Source of the DNA: Hydractinia symbiolongicarpus | Taxonomy: Eukaryota; Cnidaria; Hydrozoa; Anthoathecata; Hydractiniidae | Length of the DNA stretch: 64,000 nucleotides | Assembly (NCBI RefSeq): GCF_029227915.1 | Contig: NC_079883.1 | Coordinates: 27,528,001-27,592,000 of the forward strand | Reading direction: 5' to 3' | Shown here: in pieces, positions 37,131 to 48,577 of the stretch | Numbering within the stretch: position 1 is the first letter of the stretch | Layout: each line of letters starts with the position of its first letter | Notes under the pieces: generated by a model | What the model was told of the DNA's origin: nothing | Databases searched by the model: none | What the model saw: only the letters and a program-made list of their open reading frames with translations | Made by a program: the position numbers and the translations under genes

Positions 37131-37375
37131 ACAATTTTTATTTCAGCTATTTGTGAAAAGGAATTCTAGACAGAGAGAGTTGCTAGTTCAGATGATTGGT
37201 TTCCTGTTTGGGGTTTACCCCACTTCTCCTGATCTCAAGAAAATTTCGTTAAGAAGCACACATACTGCATTCTAGAAAAACAAATTAAAAAAAAGTAAAC
37301 ATTTTTAACGATCTAAATAATTACGAACAAAGTTTTTTTTAATTTAAACACAACAAAATATATTATTATATATGT

Positions 37376-37514
37376 ACTAGTCGTTAGCCCGTGGTAAAAT
37401 CCACGGGTTATCCCATCCTTTTTATATCGCATCACATGTGTTTCGCTACTTGCGCAGCTAAGCTATCATTTTGCGTGACAGACAGACAGACATATACGAG
37501 TATTATAATATAGA
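37376..37514 (-). mobile_element. Short non-autonomous Helitron-like element, copy 3
   Basis: On the minus strand: TCTATATTATAATACTCGTA at the 5' end, TGTCTGTCTGTCTGTCACGC inside, hairpin CCCGTGG-ATTTTA-CCACGGG near the 3' end, then CTAACGACTAGT. Very similar to the copies at 21089 and 38336. Confidence 0.75.
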
Positions 37515-38095
37515 TTGTGAACATCACAATCTTTAAATGTCAATTATAATACTATTGTGAATTTTTTTCCAATCAGGAAGATCACAATAGCATCGTGAAT
37601 CAACAGCATCATGCACAATACAAGGTCACAATGTTAGGTGTCCATTCCAGTACCATAATCACTCCAATCCTAAAATTTTTCATTAGTACCTGTACACCTG
37701 ACTAATGTTTGTTATGCTTACATATGTGTCCCATCTTTTGGATAGTATTTGAGGCTATTAAAAAAAAACATTTTCATATACAAAAAGAATAGTTTTTCGC
37801 AATTATTGTCTGTGGTGTATCCCATGGCCCATTGGTATTTACAAATAAAGTGAAAGAACTAACTGCAATTCTCACATGAAATGCTTGAACTATTGTATAA
37901 AAGCTCTTAGTGAAAAACAGCCTAGTAAATGAGCAGAAGACAGCCCATTTATACCAAATCCTAAGGAAATGATTGATGTGGCTCCCTTAGAGACAATTGT
38001 AGATGAGGACAAAGAAGGTGATTGTGATATTGAGCGATTATTGTTTGTTTTTATTACTTGATATGTTGTGTTTATTGAAATCATTGTTTTTATAA

Positions 38096-38657
38096 GGGGC
38101 CACATCCATACTCACATTGCCACAAGAAACGTCCAATGGACATTTGTGGGTACCTCTCAAAGTGCAATGGTTTCTTTCGTGGCAATTCGAAACTACGTTT
38201 TTGCCCACTACAATCAATGAGCGATGAAGAGTTGGACTTCACTCTAAAGACACATGAATAAAGTGTGTTCTTTATGTGAACATATATATAAAGGATGGGC
38301 GACCCCATGGATTTTTCCATGGGTTAACAACTAGTCTCTTTAATAATAGCTGTCGTCTGTCTGTCTGTCCGTTATGCCAAAATAGTAGCTTAGCTGTGCA
38401 AGTAGCGAGACGCACGCAGTGCGGTATAAAAAGGACGAGCAAACCCGTGGATTTTTCCCACAGGCTAACGACTAGTATATTCAATTCAAGGTGAAGAGAC
38501 AGGCTATTTTGCCCTAACACGGGACAACAAAATAACTGCAGAAAAGGCTTTTCACCTTTGTAGGATAGGGTAGACATTTCTCAGGGTGGGTGGGTGTCTT
38601 TGAAAAGAAACGTCCATTGGACGTTTCTTGTGGCAATGTGAGTATGGATGAGGCCCC
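38096..38657. mobile_element. Harbinger-type MITE with 50-bp terminal inverted repeats
   Basis: Left end GGGGCCACATCCATACTCAC and right end GTGAGTATGGATGAGGCCCC are inverted copies that match at about 48 of 50 positions. TAA flanks both ends (38093-38095 and 38658-38660). A 3-bp TAA/TTA target duplication is typical of PIF/Harbinger. The arms contain the palindrome GAAACGTCCATTGGACGTTTC or close to it. There is no transposase inside; the interior is occupied by Helitron-like sequence at 38290-38476. Confidence 0.85.
38290..38476 (+). mobile_element. Helitron-like 3' end followed by a second copy, nested in the MITE
   Basis: A first hairpin and terminus (CCCATGG-ATTTTT-CCATGGG, then TTAACAACTAGT, ending at 38335) is followed at once by a second element starting TCTCTTTAATAATAGC and ending CCCGTGGATTTTTCCCACAGG, CTAACGACTAGT at 38476. 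Both are in plus orientation, head to tail. Confidence 0.7.
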
Positions 38658-38660
38658 TAA

Positions 38661-39380
38661 CTCCCCTTCCTGTTTAACTGATGATAAATGAATAGAGTGC
38701 TGATGATTGCTGAGGTCATAACCAAACTAGAAGTTATCTTAACTTCATTGTCTTAATTCCTTTAACATTTGATTTGTAAAGCTTCAATACAAGAAAGGAG
38801 TTCTTCTGAAAATTGCCGTTGCCTGTTCAGTTGCTAAAAGGCTGCAAAGGCTTTGAAAGAAGCACTTGATCTTGTTTGAATATAATTAAGTTTCTTCAGA
38901 CCACGTGTTGAAGTAACACTGTAAATAAATTTTTATCACAATTTTTCAATTACAAATCTGAATTGAAACTTAGTATTATAATCCACAACTTAGTATTATA
39001 ATAGCCCTGCAGGAAAAATTAATAGTATATATAGCTAGCTACACTATAACTATATTATATGTAACAGTCGTTTTCTTTTTTACTAATATAAAAATAAAAA
39101 AAAAATCCACGCTATCTTTCAAAAAACATTATCACAATAAACCCTGCTGCGTTGAAGAGAGAAGGTTCTTGCTTCTTGTTTGTTGCCTGACCTCTGTGAA
39201 AATAAGATTTTTTGAAAAAAAAAGAGTAAGGACAACCAAATCAACCCGTGTGCGACACATTGTAATATTGCGGACCACCAAGGAACAACTTTGCCAGCAT
39301 CAGCCTGCACAGCAATTCAGCTGCGCTTTACTTTGCTTCTCATTTTATTTGCGCACGAGAACAAGACTAGCAACAATACA
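38661..39380. other. Non-coding stretch before the DIRS element
   Basis: AT-rich sequence. ORFs at 39119-39310 and 39169-39435 overlap the DIRS leader and show no family resemblance. Nothing else was recognised. Confidence 0.5.
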
Positions 39381-39628
39381 AAATAATAATTTAGCCTCTG
39401 ATCGTAAGTATTCAAATGAGATTCGGCTTCCGTAAATTTCCTCTTTCGATTTCGTAAACAAATGTGAACGGACGCGAAGTGCCAAGTGCTCGAGTAGACA
39501 CGTTTAGGTATCTTTTGTATTGATACATAGCTAAGTGACATAAACTAAATGAGTTTATAGTGCTGGTGTTAGGTTAGGATAATTCCTCTAGTGTTAATTC
39601 CTTTTACTAATTATTCGGGTTAAGAATA

Positions 39629-40348
39629 ATGCAACAAGAAAGCGACGATCCCATGCTCCCACAGCACAGCAAAAATGGCGACCATGACTTCACCTTACAG
39701 GACCCCGAACACCCTGTTTCTATCCCTGTGGACTGCACAGGTATCGTAGACCAAGTCGTATCCATCGTATCCGAGCGACAGAAGGCCGAACTAAGTCGGA
39801 TACACGACACACTAGCCAACATGAACACCTTTATGGCAAGACTTAGCCACCTGACAGAACCTCTTGTCCCAGAGGGGACCCGGTCTAGTCTTAATCCTAG
39901 CCCCAATGTTCCAGATGGAACTCTGGCTAGCAAATCCAGTACCCAACAGGAGGAAGAAAGAATATCTATCACCGGTTCAAACCTCTGGTTTAGATCCACG
40001 CGCTCAGAATCGCCTTCTTCCAAAGATGAAGCCCCAGAGCATTCTAAAAAGGGTACCAAAGAGCCAGCCCAAGAGTACTGGCAACAGTCCACTGATGACT
40101 ATGACGAGGAAAGTAAGGCCTCGGGACCAGAAGTCACGTCATCAGTGGCATGTGCCGCCAAAGTGTTTTGGCAAAAAAGGCTCAAGGGCGATGTTCTCAA
40201 GCAGAAGTTAGAAACGGCAGCAATTCCATCGAACTGCAACTTTCTACTCCCAAAGAGAACAAACACCGAAATTTGGAAAACACTTTCCAATTTTCACAAG
40301 TCCACTGACGTTAAGATGCAGGACATCCAAAACATGCGCTCAGCGTAG
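39629..40348 (+). pseudogene. DIRS gag-like ORF
   Basis: 239 codons, acidic and Ser/Pro-rich at the start (EHPVSIPVDC), more basic later (VFWQKRLKGDVLKQKL). By position and composition it is the gag-like first ORF of the DIRS element. The reading continues after a stop in the ORF at 40355-40720 (KDAMNLAGKTSQLLNQVRRD), so the original protein was longer. Confidence 0.6.
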
Positions 40349-40719
40349 GTTGCTATGCTTCTGAAAGCTTCATCTACGTTGGTGGAGAAATCCGGTGATG
40401 CCAACGCAGACACAAAGGGTCCGTTAAACGACCTTAAGGACGCCATGAACCTCGCTGGTAAGACCTCCCAGCTGCTAAATCAGGTCAGGCGAGACTTAAT
40501 TAAGCCTTCCTTGCCAAAAGACTACGTAGCCTTAGCTACGGAAGTGGAAGAGGATTCCGAATGGCTGTTTGGTTCCTCCGTCTGCGAAAGGCTTGAGAAG
40601 CTGAAAAAGGCAGTGGAAAGACATAACTACCGATGGGGAGATCCTCCAGACCGTGTCTGGTTTGCAAATTCCAGTAAACGGGATGCCCCAAACCACATAT
40701 CGGACATACCCCCTAGATA

Positions 40720-42145
40720 GAAAAAAGAAACTCTTCATTGACGAAGAAATACAAAGCCTTTTGGGGAAAGGTGTAATAAGGTTGAGCAGTCGCGAACCAG
40801 GCGACCTAAATCAGACGGTGGGTTCAGGCTCATCCTAAACCTCAAAAAACTCAATGTACACATTGAGAAAAGAAAGTTTAAGATGCAAACCTTAACGTCC
40901 ATTCTCCGATTAATCCAACAGGACATGTATCCGGCAAAACTTGATATCCAGGATGCATACTATAGCATACCAATACACAAAGAAAGCCAGAAGCTCCTAC
41001 AATTCGAACATGAGGGTAAGGTATACGTGTTCCTGGTACTCCCCTTCGGCTATACAGAAGGACCTCTAAAATTCACCAAGATAATGAAACAACCCTTATC
41101 TAAATTAAGGAAGAAACAGGTCACCATTGCTGACTACATTGACGACTCACTATGAACGTCAGTAAACAACAGTGCTGCAATCACGTACACAAAACCGTTG
41201 TTTTGTTAGATTCACTGAGATTTACGGTCCACCCAGACAAATCCGCGTTTGAACCAAAACAAGTTTTGGAATTCCTTGGATTCGTCATCGATACAGTGAA
41301 TATGACCGTCGCTCTCACCCCCAAAAAGAAGGCAGCCATAATCGATCTGTGTCAAGCAGTGACACAGAGAGAGAAGATAACAATAAGAACTGTAGCGCGA
41401 TTTATTGGTAAGTTTACCAGCAGCCTTATTGGGGTACCACACGGTAGACTCTACTATAGATCTACCGAAAGACTAAAAATTAAGTCCTTAAAAAAGAGCG
41501 CCGGAAACTTTGATGTGCAGATCACATTAACCCCTACCGCCATGGGTGACATATCTTGGTGGAAGAATAATTTATGGGGTAGCATATTCCCAATAGTTCG
41601 AGGCAACCCTCAGGTCATGATATCCATGGATGCCTCAACAAGAGGTTGGGCGGCGTCAATGACACAAACCCACACAGGGGGTGAGTTTTCATCTCTGGAG
41701 CAGGAACACCACATAAATGTCCCAGAACTAATGGCAGCATTCTTTTTACAAAGAGCCTGCTCTTTGCAACCATACTGCAAACACTACCATATTGCTAAAA
41801 ATGGATAACCCTGCAGCAGTAGCCTGTGTAAACAAAATGAGTAGCGTAAAATCTATCCCAATGGATAAGATTACACATAGCATTTGGGAATGGGCAATAA
41901 GCACAAATAATTGGATAGTCGCTACACATCTTCCTGGCATTCTTAACGTAGAAGCAGACAGAGATTCGCGACAACAGGAGACAAGAACAGAATGGATGTT
42001 AAACAAATCAACATTCCGCTATGCACTGAACGAACTGGACTTCCGTCCAGAAACAGACCTCTTCGTGAGTAGAATAAACACGCAGTTACCTGCCACAATA
42101 TCTCGTTTTATGCCTTTCCACCCTTCGCCTGCCTTCCCCAGGTAA
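40720..42145 (+). pseudogene. DIRS reverse transcriptase and RNase H, broken
   Basis: RT motifs: GFRLILNLKKLN near 40830, AKLDIQDAYYSIPI at about 40940, VLPFGYTEGPLKFTK, and the catalytic YIDD at 41137-41148. A TGA follows directly and the reading moves to another frame at 41152 (DKSAFEPKQVLEFLGFVID). RNase H-like parts: MDASTRGWAA near 41630 and, after another frame change, DNPAAVACVN and HLPGILNVEADRDSR. The domain order fits DIRS. Confidence 0.8.
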
Positions 42146-42329
42146 TTCAAAAGATCCATAGTGATAAGGCAGTAGGTATCCTGGTAGTTCCGGACTGGCC
42201 TAACCAACCATGTTTCACAGGGTATTCTGAACTAATCATTAAAGAAATTCTTGTTTTACCTAGAATGGACCTATTACTGCTTCGACAGCAACCAAGTGTC
42301 TTTCATCCACTGCACCCAAATCTCAGTCT

Positions 42330-43290
42330 TCGGATAGCAATTGTCTCAGGGAGGCAATAAACCTAAAACAGTCATGTTCTGACGATCTTAAACAACTGCT
42401 CACTGCATCGTGGTCAGAAAAAACCCAATATAATCTCTATTTAAGGAAATGGCTGAAGTTTTGTAAAAGTGAAAAAATCCCAGAACCTTATGGGGCTAGT
42501 CATAAACAAGGTATGGACTTCCTTGCTTTCCTTGTCCACGTAGAAAAGGCAAGTTATGGATACATCGCAGCGGCAAGGTCAGCCTGTCAGCTGCATTACC
42601 AAAGGATGCAGGAACCAGCTTTGGTAAGAACGAGGACGTTAGTAGACTAATCAAGGGAGTTTTCAAGCTACGTCCTTCCCTACCAAAACACACTGTGATA
42701 TATGACCCTGATGTAATATTAAACTATATGACAACCTTGCCTGGTACCAGCACCTGGAGTTAGAGTTACTAACGAAAAAACTAGCCACCTTGTTGTGCCT
42801 CCTGAGTGGCCAGAGAGCCCAGACAATAGGTGCCCTAAAGGTTAACTTTTGTCATCGATCTTCAGATAGGTACACTTTCTACATCTCTACAATCATGAAG
42901 ACAACAAAACCAGGCAAACATCAGGAACCTCTGCAATTCGAGAAGTACCACCTCGATAACCGGATATGTATAGTCCACTGCCTAGATGAATACCTGAGGA
43001 GGACAGACCTTATACGAGAGAACCTTGAAAACCAACCAAGGGAACTACTTCTCTCCTAAGCATATCCCCATAAACCTATCGGAATCACCATTGCAAAATA
43101 CGTTAAAACTTTCTTAGGCTTGGCTGGCATCGATATTAAGACGTTCAGCACCCATTCTACAAGGAGTGCGTCTACCAGCAAGGCAGAGGATCACAAAAGC
43201 GGCAGGCTGGAGAGGCCTTAGCACGTTTGCAAAACATTGCAAATTGCCCATAAGCAAGAACTTTGGGAACGCACTTCTTAAATGTTTATA
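42330..43290 (+). pseudogene. DIRS tyrosine recombinase, broken
   Basis: Reads LRKWLKFCKSEKI, DFLAFLVHVE, YGYIAAARSA, then in another frame LIKGVFKLRPSLPKH and, at 42790, LLSGQRAQT with the first catalytic Arg. The HSTR box (HxxR) is at about 43150. The expected Tyr near the end appears to be Cys (FAKHCKLPI), which fits loss of function. There are several frameshifts. Confidence 0.7.
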
Positions 43291-43520
43291 AACACATTTA
43301 CTTGCGTTAGATTCTGTATATATATATATGTAATAGACATGTACTGTTATGGTACATTGTGGCATTGCCAGGAGTTATAACAGACAAACCATAAATATGT
43401 AGTTCTGTTTAATCATATACTGGTCCTTGCCCAGTTTTTACTGAACTGTTTGTTGAATCCAAAATAGGTGGCTTTGAAATCTCATTTGAATACTTACGAT
43501 CAGAGGCTAAATTATTATTT

Positions 43521-43754
43521 ACAAAATTAGACAAATGAAATGAAGTTTAATTAAAATAATAATTTAGCTCTGATCTCAGTATTCAAGTGCCCACCACCAC
43601 TCCCCTAACACCTTTAGCACTATTATTCACTATTTTGGCCTTCACAATGGGTCTTTGAAGCAGGAAATTTACGGAAGCCGAATCTCACTTGAATACTTAG
43701 ATCAGAGCTAAATTATTATTTTAATTAAACTTCATTTCATTTGTCTAATTTTGT
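43521..43754. repeat. Foldback element abutting the DIRS right end
   Basis: Arms of about 70 bp: ACAAAATTAGACAAATGAAA at the left and TTTCATTTGTCTAATTTTGT at the right. The inner part of each arm (TAATTTAGCTCTGATC, TATTCAAGTG) is a diverged copy of the DIRS terminal repeat, so the two elements are related or were joined by rearrangement. Confidence 0.75.
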
Positions 43755-44029
43755 AAAAAAATGACGGTTTATTGTTAGATAATTGCATTTCACACAGACT
43801 AATTAGCTAAGTTTCTTTTTATTTTATCCGTCATCTATTGGTTTATCGATATTTTCAATCTATATATAAGTACTGTAGCTAGCTGGATATAGATATGGGC
43901 CCAGATTGCGATTGACAAAAAATTTGGCTCTAAACTTTACCATCACCTCTTCACAGTTTAAGTTGTGCGCTCATTTTCTGTATTGACAAAGGAATTAAAT
44001 TGAGTGAATTTAATAAGGCTTTGATAAAA

Positions 44030-44790
44030 ATATAGTATGATTTCACTTTTCTTGATAGTCAAAGGCTTGGAGTGGCACAAGCCCATGCCAAGGAGCAGTT
44101 GAATATGTCAGAATATGGCATGACAAGTGCATTAATTAAAAGCTTTTGTGAGGTGTTAAACAAGATGCAATGGTTCTAATTTTAGAATATTTAATTAGCA
44201 TTTTTCTATCTATGTCATTAATGTGCTCTTCCTATTGCATTTTTTTTTATCAAATGCTACCCCAAGATATTTAACTTTTTATGCTCCTCTTCAAAGGAAT
44301 ATCCATATAGTTGATAGTTTTGGTCTCAACTTTTTTTAAATGGCTATGGTTGCCGGAAAAGATTGCTTCAGTTTTGTCATTTTGTTATTATTCCGCCAGA
44401 GTTTGACTTGCGAAAGTTCTAACTCGACCTGCGAGACAAAGGTATTCAACTTTTTATAGGATGAAATTATTATTGCATCATCTGCATATAGACGGTAGTG
44501 GTTTGAATTAATTTTAAGTCATCAATATATAAAAGAAAAATCAGGGGGGCCAACACATATCCTTGTGGCACCCCAAAAGCGTCTTCATGAAGCAGATCTG
44601 ATCTTGTGTCGTTTACAAGAATCGGCTGCATGGATACTTGATCAACCATGTCAAAAGCTTTTTTAAGGTCAAAGAGCACAGCACAAACAAAGTTTTGTTG
44701 GTTAAGCTCAGTAAGAATAAAATCAGAGACATCCACCTTAACTATTTCAATTTCCTGGTGGTAAGAAAATTTATGCTGGGTTTTTATTTA
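44030..44790 (-). mobile_element. LINE (non-LTR retrotransposon) RT fragment
   Basis: Minus strand: FVCAVLFDLKKAFDMVDQ, then DAFGVPQGYVLAPLIFLLYI and DDLKLI match the RT palm of Jockey/CR1-type elements (GVPQGSVLGPLLFLLYINDL). A deletion removes the part between them. Further downstream, frames with KLNTF, KLWRN and IKYLG-like words continue to about 44030, with stops. It is a 5'-truncated dead copy. Confidence 0.75.
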
Positions 44791-46713
44791 TTTTATAAAG
44801 GTTTACTGAAACTGTGATCACCTGTTAAAAAACATATAATATTCGTCATCTTGGATGATGAGGCAAGTTAACTTTAACCCCCCTCCTGTTATATGTATAG
44901 CAATGCATACAAAAAGCGTTAAAAAGTAAAGGCTCTTTTGTGTATATTGTGCTCCATTTTATATTCTGGACACCAAACCAAATGATGGTCTTTAAATTGT
45001 TGCTTTATGCCGCAATATTAATGCCATATAAGAATAAAGATATGTTTAACTTAGATTCGACACATCACAGTGCATCAAGACTGTCCATCAAGAATGATAT
45101 TGTGGGCTTTACGTGATTTTAGGGCAAAAAGGTTATATTGTATTGCCTGTGTTGTGCTCAATCCTTGCAATCCTCCATGTTAGGATGCCCTTTTTCATTA
45201 CTGTATACTTTTGATAGCTTAAATAGATCAATGCTTCAAGATGATCATTCAAAATTACCATCTTCAATGTCCTTTCATACCACCCTAAAGGACAAAAGGT
45301 GACACACAACAGTCCCATCTTTCAACACGCCCAACTGTATGTAAGAGTTTAAATCTGCCATTTTTTTATTTACTGTGTTCTTTATGATTATTACATACTT
45401 TATGATTAGGGTTTATCTGGAATTGAAGACAGAAAACTATCCAGCAGCAACAACACTGAAAAAATCACATTTTTTTATTTTTCTTGATAGGCAATTAAAT
45501 AATTTTTTACCATGTAGTGGTAGTGAAGATGATCTTAGTTGTTGAAAGTTGTTAGGTAAGGTGTGGTTTTAAGGTGGTAATAAACCCAGATATAAGTTAA
45601 AAGATACTTCTATTTTGTTTTAACCAAGGGTTAAAAACCAAGTCTTTCATAATTGTAAATGTATCATTTATAGCGCCTTTAAAGTAAGTATAAGTTGTAT
45701 TCTCTGAGTGCATTCCTATTATCAGATATGTATTTACGTTTGATTTTGCATATAAAGTACCACTGACTCATTCAAATCGTTGTGATTATTCAATTGGATG
45801 TGACACAGTGTTTTTCCATGGGGTTAACATTTGTATCTGTGACCTGGTACAAAACCAAAACCAAAAAAAATGGTTATGCACAGTTTTATATGCATATAGC
45901 ATACAGTAGAGGAAAATTGCCAAAGAAAGTTACAGTACAAAATTGCGATAAATAAATAAGAAAGTTGCTTTTTTAAATGAAATTCAAATTTTCCATGCTT
46001 CAATTTTTCCCATTTATTAATTATGCTAAAAAGGGGTTGAAACACTTAATTAGTAATTTTTTTGCTTTCTATGTTAACTATGTTGTTATGTTCATTGAAT
46101 ATTATGTTATTGTAGACTTTTACTTTGTAACCAATTGTGGTATCATGGATAAAAAGGTGCTACATATGTGTCACAAAGTTTTGTCTGTAAGTGATTGTTT
46201 ATATTTTGGAGGTTTGAATTATCTGTCTTGAAATGAAATGTTATTTTTATGAATACAAGATGTTTTGTTTCCTTTTTATTTGCATGGTCATAGTTCTGAA
46301 TTCCAGATGTACTTTTAGGCCTCATCTAGAAACTCTGTACTCTGCATTATTCACGTATTGGAATAGAATTTATTTAGCTTTATTGCTTTGTATTGTTTTT
46401 AGTATCGAAACATTATCTTAAAGAGAAGTTGTTTTTTGCAACAAAGACGTTATTTGTTGTTATCACATGTAAGATATTGCTACAAATATTGCATACGTTA
46501 AGCCGAGAATGATGATGATGATTTTCTGACCTAAAAATTATTTTTAAATTAATTTTAAACTTCTAATTTTTTTGGGTTAGTGAGCAGAGTTATTAAAACA
46601 CTCCCCTCTAATTTTTATTATTTTAGGAACATTAAAATTGCTATACAAAAAGGATCTAACTTCTTTTAATAGCAACTGTGAAATAGTTCCCTTAACTTTT
46701 TTAAAAAGTTCAC
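44791..46713. other. Intergenic stretch without recognised genes
   Basis: ORFs at 45133-45318, 45824-46045 and 45977-46421 are short, hydrophobic or low-complexity, and resemble nothing I know. TTGATTT-type AT-rich DNA otherwise. Confidence 0.5.
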
Positions 46714-48008
46714 CATATTTTCTGGTATATAACCCACAGGTTATAAGTTAATTTTTACAACTTCCACCATTGGTGCGGGTTATAATTTGGTGCTAGTAAT
46801 GTGATAAATTTTATATTTTCTGTCATTTATTGCGAAATTTAAAGTTTATACATTCAATGAAGAAAATAGTACCAACGGGATAAAATGTGCACATTAATAC
46901 AACTGCATGCACGATCCTATATCTACGTAATCTTACTTCAACTACGTGATTTTTTTTTCATACAGTGAAATTGCTTTAACTTTCTATTGCTTGCCAGTGC
47001 TAATATTACAAGCTCTCTCTGAAACACAATTCTGGAGATCATTTTTCTTTTGTGTTAAATATAATTCTAATCTATTTATATCTTTGCAACCATATTGAGC
47101 ACATTGAAATGATTTGTGTCAGGTAATAGAGCAATATAGCAGGTATCATTTTTAGGTTTAATTGACAGGTATTTCACGACCTAGTGCCCAGGACTTATTT
47201 ATTACTTCCTGTTAAAAAAATTTAAAAATGTTAAAATTAAAGTATAGATAATAATTTTCTTTTTTATCTTCAGCAACAGGTGGCCACTAAAAATATCAAA
47301 AATAAATATAAAAAACAATTACTAAGACACATGCAACTATCTCCTCATTGCCACCATTCATTTTATTATGCACACTGAGATTGCTGAGATATAAATAGAT
47401 AACAAAATTCTATAAACATTAGAAAAGAAAGTTCCGTACATCGCTGTTACAGACAATCCGTAATTATTATTATGTTGTTTATTTTTATGCCAAAAAAAAC
47501 TTAAATATACATAAAAACGGAGATTTTACTTTAGGTTTATAACCTGATGGAATGTTTTTTGTTTGTTTGTTTGTTTAATAGCAGGGAGCAAGAGTTATTA
47601 TTGGCTGAAACTAATGTCTACAAATAAAACAGGGTTGTCTGATTTAGTTAGCATTAGCAGAAGATCGACTTGTCAAATTAATTTTAATTCATTATTATTC
47701 CGGCAATCGGAGACAAGGAAGTTAAGACTAAGAGAGTCGCCAGTTCAGACACTTGGTTCTTGTGTTTGGCGTTCATTATGAAAAAAACAGAACACACGCA
47801 CATGTTTATAAAATGATTAGGGTAAGTAAAAATACGCTAAATGTTTTTCTTAACACGATGCAGGTTATGCGGGTAAGTAAAACACATCAACTGAAATTTT
47901 ATGCGGGTTATACAAAGGTGCGGGCTATCTGATAGTACTAGTTTATAACTCATTACAAAAGCTGAGCTGCGGGTTATATGATGTGTGGGTTATATACCGG
48001 AAAATATG
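46714..48008. mobile_element. 1.3-kb non-autonomous DNA transposon with terminal inverted repeats
   Basis: Left end CATATTTTCTGGTATATAAC and right end GTTATATACCGGAAAATATG are inverted, about 25 bp with one mismatch. Subterminal words GCGGGTTATA recur several times, mostly near the right end (47870-47990). No transposase is encoded. The superfamily could not be assigned and no clear target duplication was seen. Confidence 0.7.
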
Positions 48009-48577
48009 ATATTGTGCTTTTTATTACAAAATTTTTTGTTGTTAATTTCATTACAAAGACTGCAAAAATGAAACCTTTTAAATAAAAGCCCATGGAAGAA
48101 TCCACTTAAAAAACATTCCAAAATTATTGTATATGTTTCTCATCACAAAATTATTTGTTGTCAATTTTATTAAAAAGACCCAAAAACCATTCAAATGAAA
48201 TAGACAACAATAATGACAATGTTATTTGCTGTGATTTTTTCCAGACAATAATAATAACAAGGTTCCTGTCATGGTACCGTGCAATAAAATATTTGACTAA
48301 TGAAATCACTTTTTTATCACATGATTTGCTCTAGCCAATTGAAGAAGCAAACAAAACTTTTAAAAATACAGAAATTTTTATAGTGGATTTTTAAAAGGCG
48401 CTTTCAAAGAAACGTGTTGTACAAAATATAATTAACTTTACCAGTCACAGACAAACACAGATTTCATACTAATATAATATATACATTCTAACTAAAGTAA
48501 GTCTTCTAATTTTTTTTGGTAAAATTTCTACCTTTAATATTGCTGCTTTGAAATAATAAATTTTCAGAACTAAAAAG
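48009..48577. promoter_or_regulatory. Upstream region and possible 5'UTR intron of MTIF2
   Basis: A donor-like AAAGTAAGTC occurs near 48494-48503, and an acceptor TTTTCAG ends at 48567, ten bases before the ATG. These could bound a short 5'UTR intron, or the acceptor could be used for trans-splicing. No upstream exon with a classical mitochondrial presequence was found. Confidence 0.4.

Larger units (their letters stand above)
39381..43520 (+). mobile_element. Decayed DIRS (tyrosine-recombinase) retroelement
   Basis: About 4.1 kb between inverted repeats: AAATAATAATTTAGCCTCTG and following bases at 39381-39424 against their reverse complement at 43478-43520. The order is gag-like, RT with YIDD, RNase H, tyrosine recombinase, without integrase or protease, as in DIRS elements. 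GC content is higher than in the flanks. Frame breaks and stops occur in every region, so the copy is dead. Confidence 0.85.
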
